Assembly: GCF_019925205.1 (NCBI RefSeq)
Contig: NC_083566.1
Location: 15,376,001 to 15,440,000 of the forward strand
Direction of reading: 5' to 3'
DNA from: Metopolophium dirhodum
Taxonomy: Eukaryota; Arthropoda; Insecta; Hemiptera; Aphididae
DNA: 64,000 bases
In this document: one piece after another, positions 12,903 through 24,197 of the stretch
How positions within the stretch are numbered: the stretch's first letter is position 1
How the letters are laid out: each line of letters starts with the position of its first letter
The notes under the pieces: model-generated
What the model was told of the DNA's origin: nothing
The model's database searches: none
What the model saw: only the letters and a program-made list of their open reading frames with translations
Position numbers and translations under genes: made by a program

Positions 12903-13119
12903 GTGTGTGTACGTTCGAGACGAAGGGGAAATAAACGAATTTCGTTCAATGTCAAGGACGCGGCCATATTGTGTACTGCGTACCTCCGTGTGGATGGACG
13001 CGCATCGATCGGGCGGCGGCGTTTGAGCGCGCGACGGGCCGAGCGGGGTTTTTGCGTAGTAGTCTCGAGCTCAGCGGCGGCGATGTGCCCGCAGCCGCAA
13101 ACCACGGGTCGTCGTGCGC
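12903..13119 (+). promoter_or_regulatory. CpG-rich island, possible promoter or untranslated first exon
   Basis: About 200 bp are dense in CpG (for example CGATCGGGCGGCGGCG, CGCGCGACGGGCC) within very AT-rich DNA. Overlapping open frames in several phases are a side-effect of this composition. The island ends at a strong 5' splice-like sequence, CG|GTATGT (13119/13120), on the plus strand, so it could be a promoter plus a non-coding first exon. No downstream exon was matched, so this stays tentative. Confidence 0.25.
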
Positions 13120-16100
13120 GGTATGTTATGCGTATTGTATTTATTTAATAAATTATAATTTATAATTTAGAGATACGGTACGATAGACACGGAAAAGTGT
13201 GTACGATAAACGAGTATAATATTCATAGCGCTGCAGCAACCACGCGGCTTGCGTTATAATAAATAATAATATAATATTGTACTAGGGCAATATTTAGATA
13301 ATAATAATATATAATATGTAAAGCCACAGCAATTTACATATTATATTATAGTTTCGCGCGATCGTTTAGCGCGCGACGTGTTTGCGTCGCACGTTCTTAT
13401 GGATATTTTCCTGTTCGCACGGGGTTAATATATAAATCGTTGTGAGGCGTAAAATGAAAACGGCAAAAAAACGTTATATTATGCAGCGCGATTTATAAAA
13501 AAACTGCGTCCACCGTTGCAGTATAATGTATAGAGTTCTGGGTAATTTGATACATAAAAAAAAAAATTGGTTCCCCTCAAAATTGCACGTGTAACGCACC
13601 CGAGACGATTACGCGTAGTTTCTGCTCCGATGTACGTTTTGTGCGTATCGCATTAGAAGTAAGGGTTTTCGGTTTGTTAAGTTTTTGACGTTTGGCGTGT
13701 TCCACGATTTTCTTTTGTTGCGCCTATTAGTTATATACTTATATACATTTAAGTTGATTCATACACGTTTTTTTTTTTTAAGAAATTATCAGCTATAACT
13801 GATATATTTGCGTTTGCTATACTTGTGTGGACTGTGAAGTATACATTATTGTTTTTATTATTGAAAGAAAATACATCTATGCACCAAATATTTTGGGTCT
13901 TTCGTGTTTTTTGTTGTATTTTATTGTATTTTGCGAGTACAGGAATTAATATGTTTAATGTATAATAGTACTAAACGTCTAAACAGTACACGTATGGTCA
14001 TCTTAACTAATTAGTATAGCCAGTAAAGGTAGGTAAGGTATTCTGAGTCCTGTATCCCACTTAAGGAAACAATATTATGAAGGTTGATTTGAATTCTCGT
14101 AACAAGTTTATTTGTCGATTCACAGTCCACTTATCTTTAACTCATAAAGTTATGCCAAAGCCCATACTAGATATTACTAGCTAGTGGTGGTTATTCAGGT
14201 CTATCGACTTTGTTACTATTAAAGCATTTTCGAAACTCAAACCATCAAGTATCATAAATCATATAAACTATTCTATTTTTGAGTCAGTGTGAGTATCGTT
14301 ATGCAGTACCTATATCAGTCACCCGAGTTGTATATAATATCGTATATTCTGCCACGGTATTAATACAATCCAATATCAATGTTTAATTGTTTAAATGAAA
14401 ATCAACAGCTGTGAATAGTGTGACGCGAAAAATTTACCAACCTATTTTTTGTTAAAAAATCTTTATAATGAATCGAATCGCCGACGACTGCAATTTTCTC
14501 TCGGAATACCAAAAGTCACGGTTTCAGGTAATCCTGAATCTGATACTTCCTTCCGTGTAATAGGTAGTAGGTACACTGCAATGTGTACCGAAATTTATAT
14601 AATATATTATATAATTATGTTACATTTATTGTCTATGAAAAATTGGTTTGGCAGAGCTGCCGCTCGAACTGTTCACCTATTCACTCGTAATTATTTAACT
14701 TGTCGGGAAAAACGAATCAAATCGGCGTATCGCGTATGCTATATAATATCAACTATGTACCTACTCATTGTGCGTAAGACAATTATATTATGTATTATTG
14801 GTAATATTATTAATACTGCTGCAGTAAAATATAGAGTGTGGCGTTTCGACATAATATATGTGATAACAGATAAGTGATAAGCAATAAAAATGTGTAAGGC
14901 TGTAGTAAATAATAGCATTACCTGTGAATAATTGTTCGTGAATAAATTCTACTGTAATCGTCGGACGTTATAATCTCTGCCGAGTTGTAAGGGAAAAAAA
15001 TACATGTATACGCAATAGTGTATAACATAATAATATAATCGTTACTCGCGTCGTTGGTGACGAGACAGTGAGTATGACCATTTTAATATTATTATTATAT
15101 TATATAAAACTAAGTAGTAGGTTCAAAAGAGAATATTAATACGAATTAGTTTGCAGAAACAAAACTGTGAGAAACGAACGAGATTTGTGAAAGAAATAGT
15201 CGAACCGCGAGTATTGAAATGATACGATGACGTAAAAAACAAATATGAAAACATAAAATGTAATTTCCACGACTAAAATATTTATGTAAGGAAAGTAATA
15301 TTTTTCGAAAGGTTTCCTTTTTAATTATTTGAAAACCATTGTAAATATACATATTATATCCATACTTTGTGTATCATACAGTTGTTTGTTTTTGTAATCA
15401 CAAAAATGAAATCGAATTAAACTCAGAACTACAAAAGTATATATTGTATGAACTTTTGAAGCTAAGTTTTGAGATGAGTTTTGTAGGACTTTATATTTTT
15501 AATATAGTGACAATTTATAACTACTTGTTAGTTTTCAATATAAAAATTCGGGGAAAAATCTTGAAATAAAATAACAAATAATTTTTAAGAGCCATTATAG
15601 GAACAGAACAAGAATATTTGTTCATGTTTTTGCCAGTTACGTTACATAAATATTTATCGCTTTGCGAATACTGCAAATGCAAATTATTAGTACTTAGCAC
15701 AATTACAGTAATAAAGTAATAACATAATAATAACAGGTTAGTACTTAAATTAAATGATTCATAAGTCATAACAAGGTGGTACGATGTAATATTTAAGTGA
15801 CCATGAAAACGAGGAGTAAAATCTAGGCAATTTATGTACACCACAGAATGTGCGACGAAAACGTAATTTAATAATTATATAATACAAAAAACACTTCTAT
15901 CAAGCACACAAGTACACTTAATTTCGATTTATTTTAACACAATAACACGTTAAAATAAAATTTCAAAAAGATTTTACACAAAAGATGTACGCTGATGGAA
16001 TGGAATTATAATGTGTATTATAATATTGTATCTAGGTACATTCTACGTTTTTTCTGAACGGTGCATATTATGTACAGACAGGGTACCTAAAGCAAAACGT

Positions 16101-17939
16101 TTTCAGCGTTTTATTTTATATACCTAGGTAACCGATGTTGCGTAATAGTGGTGTGTAGGTATTTGGTATTTCGATCATTAATTTGTTTTCCTTTAACCGT
16201 CGCGAATATAAACCACCTACGCATTTTTCTCGGATACTATACGAAACGTTTTTAACGATGTCAAAATAGAAAAAAAAACAAAACTATTTATTTTCTAAAT
16301 TGCTTAATAAATTATCATTAAACGAGATTTACTTTTATTTTCGATTTGAAGGGCCCTCGCATGTCTACGTGACTATATTATTCCGTTTGTCAACAATAAA
16401 CAAAACAAAGTGGCGTGACATAGAACGGTGCTTCGCGTATAGTATTGTATTTATATAGTTTCCGTGTGTGTCTGTGTGTGTGCTGTGCGATAAGCGGATC
16501 GATATTCCCGTGACTTCCAGGCAAGTTTTCTTTCGGAAACGAAACCGTCTGGTGTTCGAGTTTTACAAACTATTGTCACTTAATGCGTAGTTCCAAATAT
16601 ATAAACTATATAAATTATTTTGTAAACATAATATTGTTTGCTCCAACCAGTATGTATATCGTATATGGGTATTTCAAGTTTTGTCCGATCATATTATTTA
16701 CAGTGATTAGGGATGTATAAAGTTCTTGTATGCAATCCCTAAAAATCATACACACTTTTTAAGATCCTAGGACATACCTATAACCTACAAAACAATTTTG
16801 TCCGCTATTCAGAAGGTTCGGATTGTAGAAAGTTTGTAGTCGGTTCTCAAGAAAACATCCGCTATTGAGAAGTGTCCGTTAGGGGACGTTTCGCTTTATA
16901 ACGAGATGAAAAAAAAACACTGTTCTCTGACCTCTGTTAATGACGACCCTTGAGGCACTTATCGCCTATCATAATTTGCAACATGCGTGATGGCCGCATA
17001 TTATTCAGGTTGGGAACGAGTAAAATTATCATTCTAAAAAATAATGAAACGTCAACTTAATTATTTTTAGCGTATCAAATAAAGGTACTTTACTTTCTCG
17101 ATTTATGTTTTAAATTTTTTTTCTCTACCGATATACGTAACATATACCTACCAGCTATGCCTAATAGTACCTAACATCAGCATTCGATGTGCAGTGCATC
17201 GCGTAATATTATATTACTATCTATAATATAATAATCCGTGTGCACTGCAGTGTCCGGAGATGCAGATAGACCGGACTATCTAGGAGGTACCTGTATATAA
17301 ATATAATATAATATTATTATGTATGTTATATATTGAGTGGACCATAGCGTTTTTTCGGTTTTATGCGGCGCTTGTTTATACGCATAACTCGTTTACTCGT
17401 ATGGTATATACCGGGTATGCAATATATATCGTGTGGTATATTATAGCTGTAAACACGTGCACTGGAAAACACCGTGGCCCACACCCTGTATGCACGAATA
17501 GTATATACATACTCGTGTGTACACGAACGAATAGTAAAGGAGGTGTATGCCTTATACGACGAAGGTCACCTTCGTGCTCGATTACAATAGGTTCGCGTGT
17601 GTTGTGTGTACATGTATGTTGTATAAAAAATATATATAGTCACACGCGCTATACAGCGCGTGCGCTTGTTCAAAACGCATATTATGATATTATAAGTAAG
17701 TAGGTACCTATAAAATGTAGGTAAATGCGAATGCGGAATAGTGTTTAGGTAGGTAGATAGGTAAGTTAATTTTGGCGAGCAGTGGTCATTGCTATACCGA
17801 ACATACCTACTGATGTAGGCTGTAGCAATACAGTTGCAATTTTATACGGCTACGGCTGTGGCGTGTAATGTGTATACCTCCATGTGTGATGGTTCCAAAT
17901 AGACGAAAAAAAAACTGTCGGTGGTCCCGTGCCTGTAGT

Positions 17940-17945
<6 letters not shown>
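13120..17945. other. AT-rich non-coding stretch with scattered CpG-rich patches
   Basis: No supported gene. A CpG-rich patch with the inverted motif GCGCGATCG ... CGCGCGAC lies near 13353-13378. Apart from the short exon-like piece at 14468-14527, open frames such as 17323-17703 read as unstructured Cys/Tyr-rich translations and are not believed. Confidence 0.4.
14468..14527 (+). other. Exon-like segment, possible first coding exon
   Basis: ATG at 14468 opens exactly 20 codons (MNRIADDCNFLSEYQKSRFQ) that end at a good 5' splice sequence, CAG|GTAATC. A longer 142-codon frame in another phase overlaps it and looks unstructured. No next exon in phase 0 was located, and no family is recognised. 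Confidence 0.25.

Positions 17946-17991
<46 letters not shown>
17946..17991. repeat. (GT)n microsatellite
   Basis: About 23 uninterrupted GT units. They produce false open frames on both strands (Cys-Val on plus, Thr-His on minus). Confidence 0.95.
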
Positions 17992-17993
<2 letters not shown>

Positions 17994-18169
17994 GGTGGTG
18001 GTGGAGGTGGTGGGGAGGAGGCGAAAAAAGGAGAACAAATCCGTTTCCGCGCGCGTCCGAAAAATTTGGACTGATGTCAAAAAAACACGTTTTCGTCTGT
18101 ATATAATATTATAATATTCTATAATATATCATCGCGTGTGCATAAATTTATTGTATTCGATAATCGCGC

Positions 18170-18271
18170 CCACTCCCATGTCTCTTGTATAACGGCGACC
18201 GAAAGCACACCGCGGAAACGCGACCGCAGCTGTGCAGAGGTCAACTACAAATTTATCATACCGGTGAGCAG
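18170..18271 (+). other. GC-rich exon-like segment ending at a 5' splice sequence
   Basis: A GC-rich stretch translates in one frame as NGDRKHTAETRPQLCRGQLQ followed by IYHT. It ends at CATACCG|GTGAGC, a good 5' splice consensus at 18271/18272. No in-frame ATG is present (the ATG at 18179 runs into TAA), so if it is real it is an internal or untranslated exon. Unrecognised and speculative. Confidence 0.2.
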
Positions 18272-19057
18272 CGTAGGCTTAAATACTTAATACAAAAATA
18301 TCTTATATCTAATATGTGTAATATGTGTCTAAATATTGTGAGCGGCGCTTCCGAGACGGTTATACTGATTTTTTCGTATTATTTGTTTCACGATGAAAAC
18401 CAAACTCTTCAAAATGTTTGGGACTAATTGACTAATTAGTCATTACTAATTGATTAGTTAGATCGAAATAAAGCGTATGACAATATTTGTACGTATATTG
18501 TCGTTCTCACATTGGGCCGATACTTTGGGAAAACTTTGAAGCCAATACAGCTGCAGGCGCGTCGACGGTCATTATAATATTAATTAATTATGATATAATC
18601 GCCTTTGATTGTTATTGCGCTCAGATCGAGCGTATACCGTGAGCAGGCAACACAACCAACGCCGACGCGTAAGTTCAGTCTCATAGGTTACTCACTAGGG
18701 GGGTGGTATATTTTAGTAGACACGTCATAGGTATTGCATAAAAAAAATTAAGAGGGAGTCAGGGAGTCTGAGGAGACTAAAGCCACCCCCAAAATATCAG
18801 AAAAATTGTTTAGTGTTCTGTAACGTATCTATGTATTAAAATTAGACTATTAGTCTATATAAAAAATTATCAAAAAAATTAATTACGGTTACTGATTTAA
18901 TATTGTATTTATAACGATATACATGTAACATTTTATTCGTCATTAAATTCTTTGAAATTATGTTTTTTGGCTTTTCTACATTAAATCAAACTTAACACTA
19001 TTATTATTCACTATTCAATCATGTACACGATTTGACCACGTGATTTTCGATTATTTT

Positions 19058-19835
19058 AAGTATGGTAATTGGAATGAAAAAAGTCTAAATTTTTAAATCT
19101 TCAAGAATTTGTGATAAATAGGAAAATAATAAAAATGTAACTCAGTAATGATGAGTAGGAAGGTAATTTAGCTAGCTTTAATATAAAATATTAATGAGAG
19201 GGATTTGATATCACACCCAAGCGGTATAACCACTTGAATTCATAAAAACGTCGGCGTGAACAGTCCCAAAATTTCTATTTTTTAACTTTTTTTCCTAAAC
19301 TATGATTAAAATTATTTAATTTTTTACAGATAAAAAAAGAGTTATTTTTCGATAGATTTTCATTTAGCGAGGTAGATTTCCGAAACTGGAGAACGGATTT
19401 TGTTGTTTGGGGTCTTGTTAGATTCACATTGGCTAGGAGACGTGCAGTGAAGATTTTCAGAACTTTATCTCCAATCGTTAATTCACTATTGAGCTATAAA
19501 TCTGAAAATCATCAAAAAACGCCCAATAAAATTTGTTTTAACTTTTTTTAATGTTCTGTAGTGAATTAACTATTAAATATAAAGTTCTGAAATCTTCACT
19601 GCAGTTTAACTAACCAATGTGAATCTAACAAGACCCCAAACAAAGAAATCCACTCTCCAGTTTCGGAGATCTATCTCACTAAATGAAAATGAAAATGATT
19701 TTTTGTGGGGCTGTTCACATAGACATTTTTCTGGATTCAAATTGTTATACCGCTTGGGTGTGACATCAGTTAATAAATTTCTAATAATTAAAAATCAAGA
19801 AGTTTTACATGCCAATCCCTGACTTGGCAAGCGTT
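19058..19835. repeat. Foldback repeat family B, copy 1
   Basis: Two inverted arms face each other. The left arm begins TGATATCACACCCAAGCGG near 19208, passes GTAGATTTCCGAAACTGGAG and TTAGATTCACATTGG, and ends near AAAATCTTCAC...GAACTTTA. The right arm is the complement and ends CCGCTTGGGTGTGACATCA near 19769. Short outer repeats AGGGATT (19199-19205) and AATCCCT (19814-19820) extend the symmetry. Flanking sequence from about 19058 is shared with copy 2 at 22605. A small plus-strand frame within it is just the right arm. Confidence 0.75.
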
Positions 19836-22604
19836 TTTTAAATGTAATTAATACTTATCAACTATATAATATGTGGTCAACGAATAGTATTTTTTTAAGA
19901 CTTACGTGTCCGTGTGCATATACTATTCTAATTTATTTACACGATTTAAATTTTAAAAAGCTACTTATTAGTAGATACAAGCAAACCGTTTAGTTTGCAT
20001 AGTAAAATTAATATATCATCGTTCTGACTTGGTCGCTAATAATTTCAGACGTTTGTGGAACCCACTCAAACGTGAGACACATCGCACATGTCACTTATAG
20101 TTAAACTCTGTGATAAATAATGTAGTTTACGTTAATATTTATCCTTACTGTCACCAATGTTACCTGAAATTTGACATTTTTATAATTGTTTTTAGACACG
20201 AATACTGCAAATCCCTATAATCTTTCTATTCAAACACTGTCAATTTGAGCACTATATAATATTATAACCATCACAATATATAATATTTTATCATGATTTT
20301 AAGACGGTTCCTAAGATTATTCATGGGCGATCGACATTAATTTTTCATTTTTGTTAGTTTCACGAAGTTTCTAGTCTCCGAAACACTGACCCCGTGTCCC
20401 CGTGGTTCGAAAACAGGAACCAATAACACCGATTAAAATGCATCAGTTGCGACCAATTTGAAAATTTAAATTTGAATTCAATGATAAAATATCATTGTAC
20501 AAGAAAACCGATTCTGAGCGAAGACGGTCAGTCAGTCTATGGTTCGTGATTTTTCCGTATTTTGTCAAGATTTGAACTTAAAAACACACACATCATTGTA
20601 AAATCAATTCATTCATCGCGAATCTAAAAAAAAATATCACTGTGTGTGTGTGCGTGTTTGAGTGAAAGAGTATAATGATAATATTGAAATCGCAACAACA
20701 GTCGTGGACAGAATATTATTTCCGTGCATCCGTAACGATAATTATTATAATCAGACCTACCGAGCGCGTAAACAGTGGTCAAGGACTCACTGCGGGACTA
20801 TATACTATTATGATACCCAGATACCTATACCATACTATTAGATAATTTACCAATATGTGATATATTATACATCGTCACACAGTACATTCAGTACAAGCAA
20901 GTGCTACCGGTGAATAAAATGCGGTGGCGGTCGGTAACGACACAAAGCTTACCAAACTTTGTGCAACGAGTCTGCGTTGTTTCTTATGTTTTGTAATTGA
21001 TATTGTCGTAATTGTTTTGTTTTTCGCTTTTGTCACGCACTCGCCGACGACTCGGCTTGCGACTGCCCTAGGAGGCGATCGGCCGCGGTTTGAAATCTCG
21101 CCAGATCGTTTTTAAAACACGTGCTCAAACGCACGTATCCTATAGCTGTAGGATTGTATTATATGTGCGCGAGAATTGGCTATTTCATTTTCCGTAACCT
21201 TGGAGATTTTATAGTCCCTGCAAGGACGTTCTTCGTTTCCCTAGAGAATTGACCATGTTATTATTTATTTGTTAATTCAATCCATAACAATCGGTGTCGG
21301 CAGGGACGTAAGCAAGGATGGATGTTGGCGTCAGATCCTCCATAGCCAATTTTTTTCAAATACAATATTGTACAAATAAATGTATTTATTTCAGTACAAT
21401 AATTAACATTTCACACTTTGACCTAAAATTTGATACATACGTAGGTAGTAAATAGTAATACGTAGGTGTATTTAGGGAGGACTTAGCCCCCCCCCCCCCC
21501 CCAGTGTGAATATTAACCCCTCCAGAATTATTGTTAATGTAAAATCATGACAATATTATAATACCTTCTAATATTATCACTTTTGTAATTATTTATCACA
21601 ATAGTGTTTCACAACAGAACATAATAAATAATATCATTTTAGATTCTGAGCAGAGTGAGTTTGTACTTTTGAGAGGTAAAAATTGAAAATGTCCAATACT
21701 TTTCATAATAATAATCGGGAAAAAGAAAAAAGTAAGGAAAAACGGGAATTTTTAAGCAATACCTACCTGCAGTTTTCGACAGAATCAATATTGTTTTTTT
21801 GGTGATCTCAAGTAGATCTCAAAAACAAATACAACCGTAAATACCTACTTAAAAATATTGTACTTAAGATATCTAATGACATTTTTTATTTTACGTAGGT
21901 TTTTTCTACTTTCTATGTCGATATTTTCAGTTGGTCAAAAAGTTGGAAAATTGAAAACAAAGTTGTTCATATTATAAAATTTAAAAAATATTGAATACCA
22001 ATAAACCACATTTTTATAAGTGTTTGAAGGTTTTTGACATCCTCCCTTAAATTTAGTATTTCTACTCAATCGGTTTGGTTGTAATTCAAAAACGAATAAC
22101 CGTAGATACTTGACATTTTCACAAAATGCTTATATTAGCATGTTCTATGGACATGGAAATATTTTGAAATTATTTTGTCGTCTTATAATATTTTAGCAAT
22201 TTAAAAATATTAAAGATACATAGACATGATAAAAAAAAATATTATTTCATTATCATAAATCGTTCAAAGAACAAATACCATTGAAAATGTACTGAACAGA
22301 CCCCCCCACCAATATATTTGATTGATGTAGGAATAACTATTACTGTACAAGTGTGCAACTGTACAAGAGGGTTATTGTGTAAAAATTGTATCACTGCTAA
22401 AATATGGTAGTGGGTAGGTACCTAATGGTTTCTGAGAAGTATTAGGTATTTTTATTTATATAAGATTTATTTTAGGAGGAGGGGGCAAAAGAGGGCTGTT
22501 AGGTATGTTAATTTTTTTAAACTTTCATTGTTGTAAACTTTTCATAACTCCATTAAGTTATTTCATATAATTAATTTTATATTACTTTCTTGATTTTTAA
22601 TCAA
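19836..22604. other. Intergenic stretch with repeat A fragment and a C16 run
   Basis: Holds a short copy of repeat family A (about 20462-20545, with palindrome CAATGATAAAATATCATTG). There is a moderately CpG-rich patch at about 20920-21110 with a 63-codon frame of no recognisable kind. A run of 16 C lies at 21487-21502. About 21640-22270 is related to the far part of repeat family A (TTTTAGATTCTGAGC). No gene supported. Confidence 0.45.
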
Positions 22605-23412
22605 GTAAGTATGGTAATTGAAATGAAAAAAGTCTGAATTTTGAAAACTTCAAGAATTTGTGTTAAATAGGAAAATAATAAATATGTAACTCAGTAATGA
22701 TAAGTAGGTGGGTAATTTAGCTAGCTATAATATAAAATATTAATGAGAGGGATTTGATATCACACTCAAGCGGTATAACCACTTGAATTCACAAAAACGC
22801 TGGCGTGAACAGTCCCAAAATATTTATTTTTTTAACTTTTCTCCTAAATTATGATAGCTAGAAAGTTGGTTGATAACTCATTACAAAGGGATTACAAAGT
22901 AGATACTAAAATAAAAAATTATTTTATTTTTCACAGATAAAGAGTTATTTTTTGCTAGATTTTCATTTAGCGAGGTAGATTTCCGAAACTGGAGAACGGA
23001 TTTTGTTTTTGGGATTTAGTTAGATTCACATTGGCTAGGAGAAGTGCAGTGAAGATTTTCAGAACTTTATCTCACTACAAAGCTGTAAAGCTGAAAAACA
23101 CCAATAAAATTTGTTTTAATTTTTTTTTTGTTCTGTAATGAATTAACTATTAAAAATAAAGTTCTGAAAATCTTCACTGCACTTGTCCTAACCAATGTGA
23201 ATCTAACAAGACCCCAAACAACGAAATCCGCTCTCTGGTTTTGGAGATCTATCTCACTAAAAGAAAATGAAAATTATTTTTTGTGGGGCTGTTCACACCG
23301 TCATTTTTCTGGATTCAAATTGTTATACCACTTGGGTGTGATATCAGTTAATAAATTTCTAAAAATTAAAAATCAAGAAAGTTTACATGCCGATCCCTGA
23401 TTTGACAAGCGT
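22605..23412. repeat. Foldback repeat family B, copy 2
   Basis: Same orientation and structure as the copy 3.5 kb upstream: left end near TGATATCACACTCAAGCGG (22755), right end CCACTTGGGTGTGATATCA (about 23345), with AGGGATT and GATCCCT outside. The two copies have diverged by small insertions, including one near 22860-22930, so this is not a recent tandem duplication. Confidence 0.75.
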
Positions 23413-23445
23413 TTATATATTAAAATTTGTTGCCATAGTTATTAA

Positions 23446-23580
23446 CCCATTAGCGCCGGAGTTTTTTTATTTACAATTTTAACCAAAATTTTGTTGAAAA
23501 TGTATATATTATAGTATTATACCTCAAAAATGATTGTAATAAATCTATGTTGCCATATGGCAACGCACGGCGTTAATGGG
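23446..23580. mobile_element. 135-bp piggyBac-type MITE with TTAA duplication
   Basis: TTAA at 23442-23445 and 23581-23584 bracket ends that read CCCATTAGCGCCG and, reversed, CCCATTAACGCCG. CCC-start inverted ends with TTAA target sites are the hallmark of the piggyBac superfamily. The interior is non-coding. Confidence 0.8.
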
Positions 23581-24197
23581 TTAATATTATAATATTAGCA
23601 TTTATGTCTTAATCATATTAAACATTGAAATTGATCTATCCTTCACCAAAAATTATGATGGTGTATATTACATTTTTTAATTGTCACTATTTTTAAATCT
23701 AATATTTTTTTTTTTTGTTGCACCTGGGCGGAAAGATCAGATTTATTTACTTATTTATTTATTTATTCAGTAGGCGAATCTAGTAGTATTTTATATGGGA
23801 TGATATGATTATTATTATTTCACATATTTATCAGAGACAAAAATGATGGTAAATAATTTAATTTCTTATTGAACAAAATACTTTAACATGGACTAATGCA
23901 AACTTTGCAACTTTTTTTTTAGTTTTAGCTTTCTTAATAATACAGGAACACTTGACGAGGTTTACAAAATAAAAATATTATAAATAAAATAGCAATTTTG
24001 TATAAAATTAAATTATTATAATTTATTAAGTAAAGTATTCATAATAAATTAATAATAAATTAATAATAAATTGCATAATAAAACATGTAAAAATAATACT
24101 GTGATGTTAAAATTAAAATTAAGACATAAACATTCTAAATAAAACTGATGCAAAAAGAAAATTATTGACTTGTTTTACGTAAATACAATCTTAACAT

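Noticed and set aside
12887..13165. Three overlapping Arg-rich frames
   Set aside because: Open in several phases because of high CpG; no protein family visible.
14449..14877. 142-codon plus-strand frame
   Set aside because: Low-complexity Ile/Tyr-rich translation starting at a non-ATG codon; only the 20-codon ATG frame within it has a splice-like end.
17323..17703. 126-codon plus-strand frame
   Set aside because: No recognisable motif or helpful codon bias; probably chance in moderately GC-rich DNA.
17850..18114. Frames rich in Thr-His or Cys-Val
   Set aside because: Produced by the GT microsatellite.
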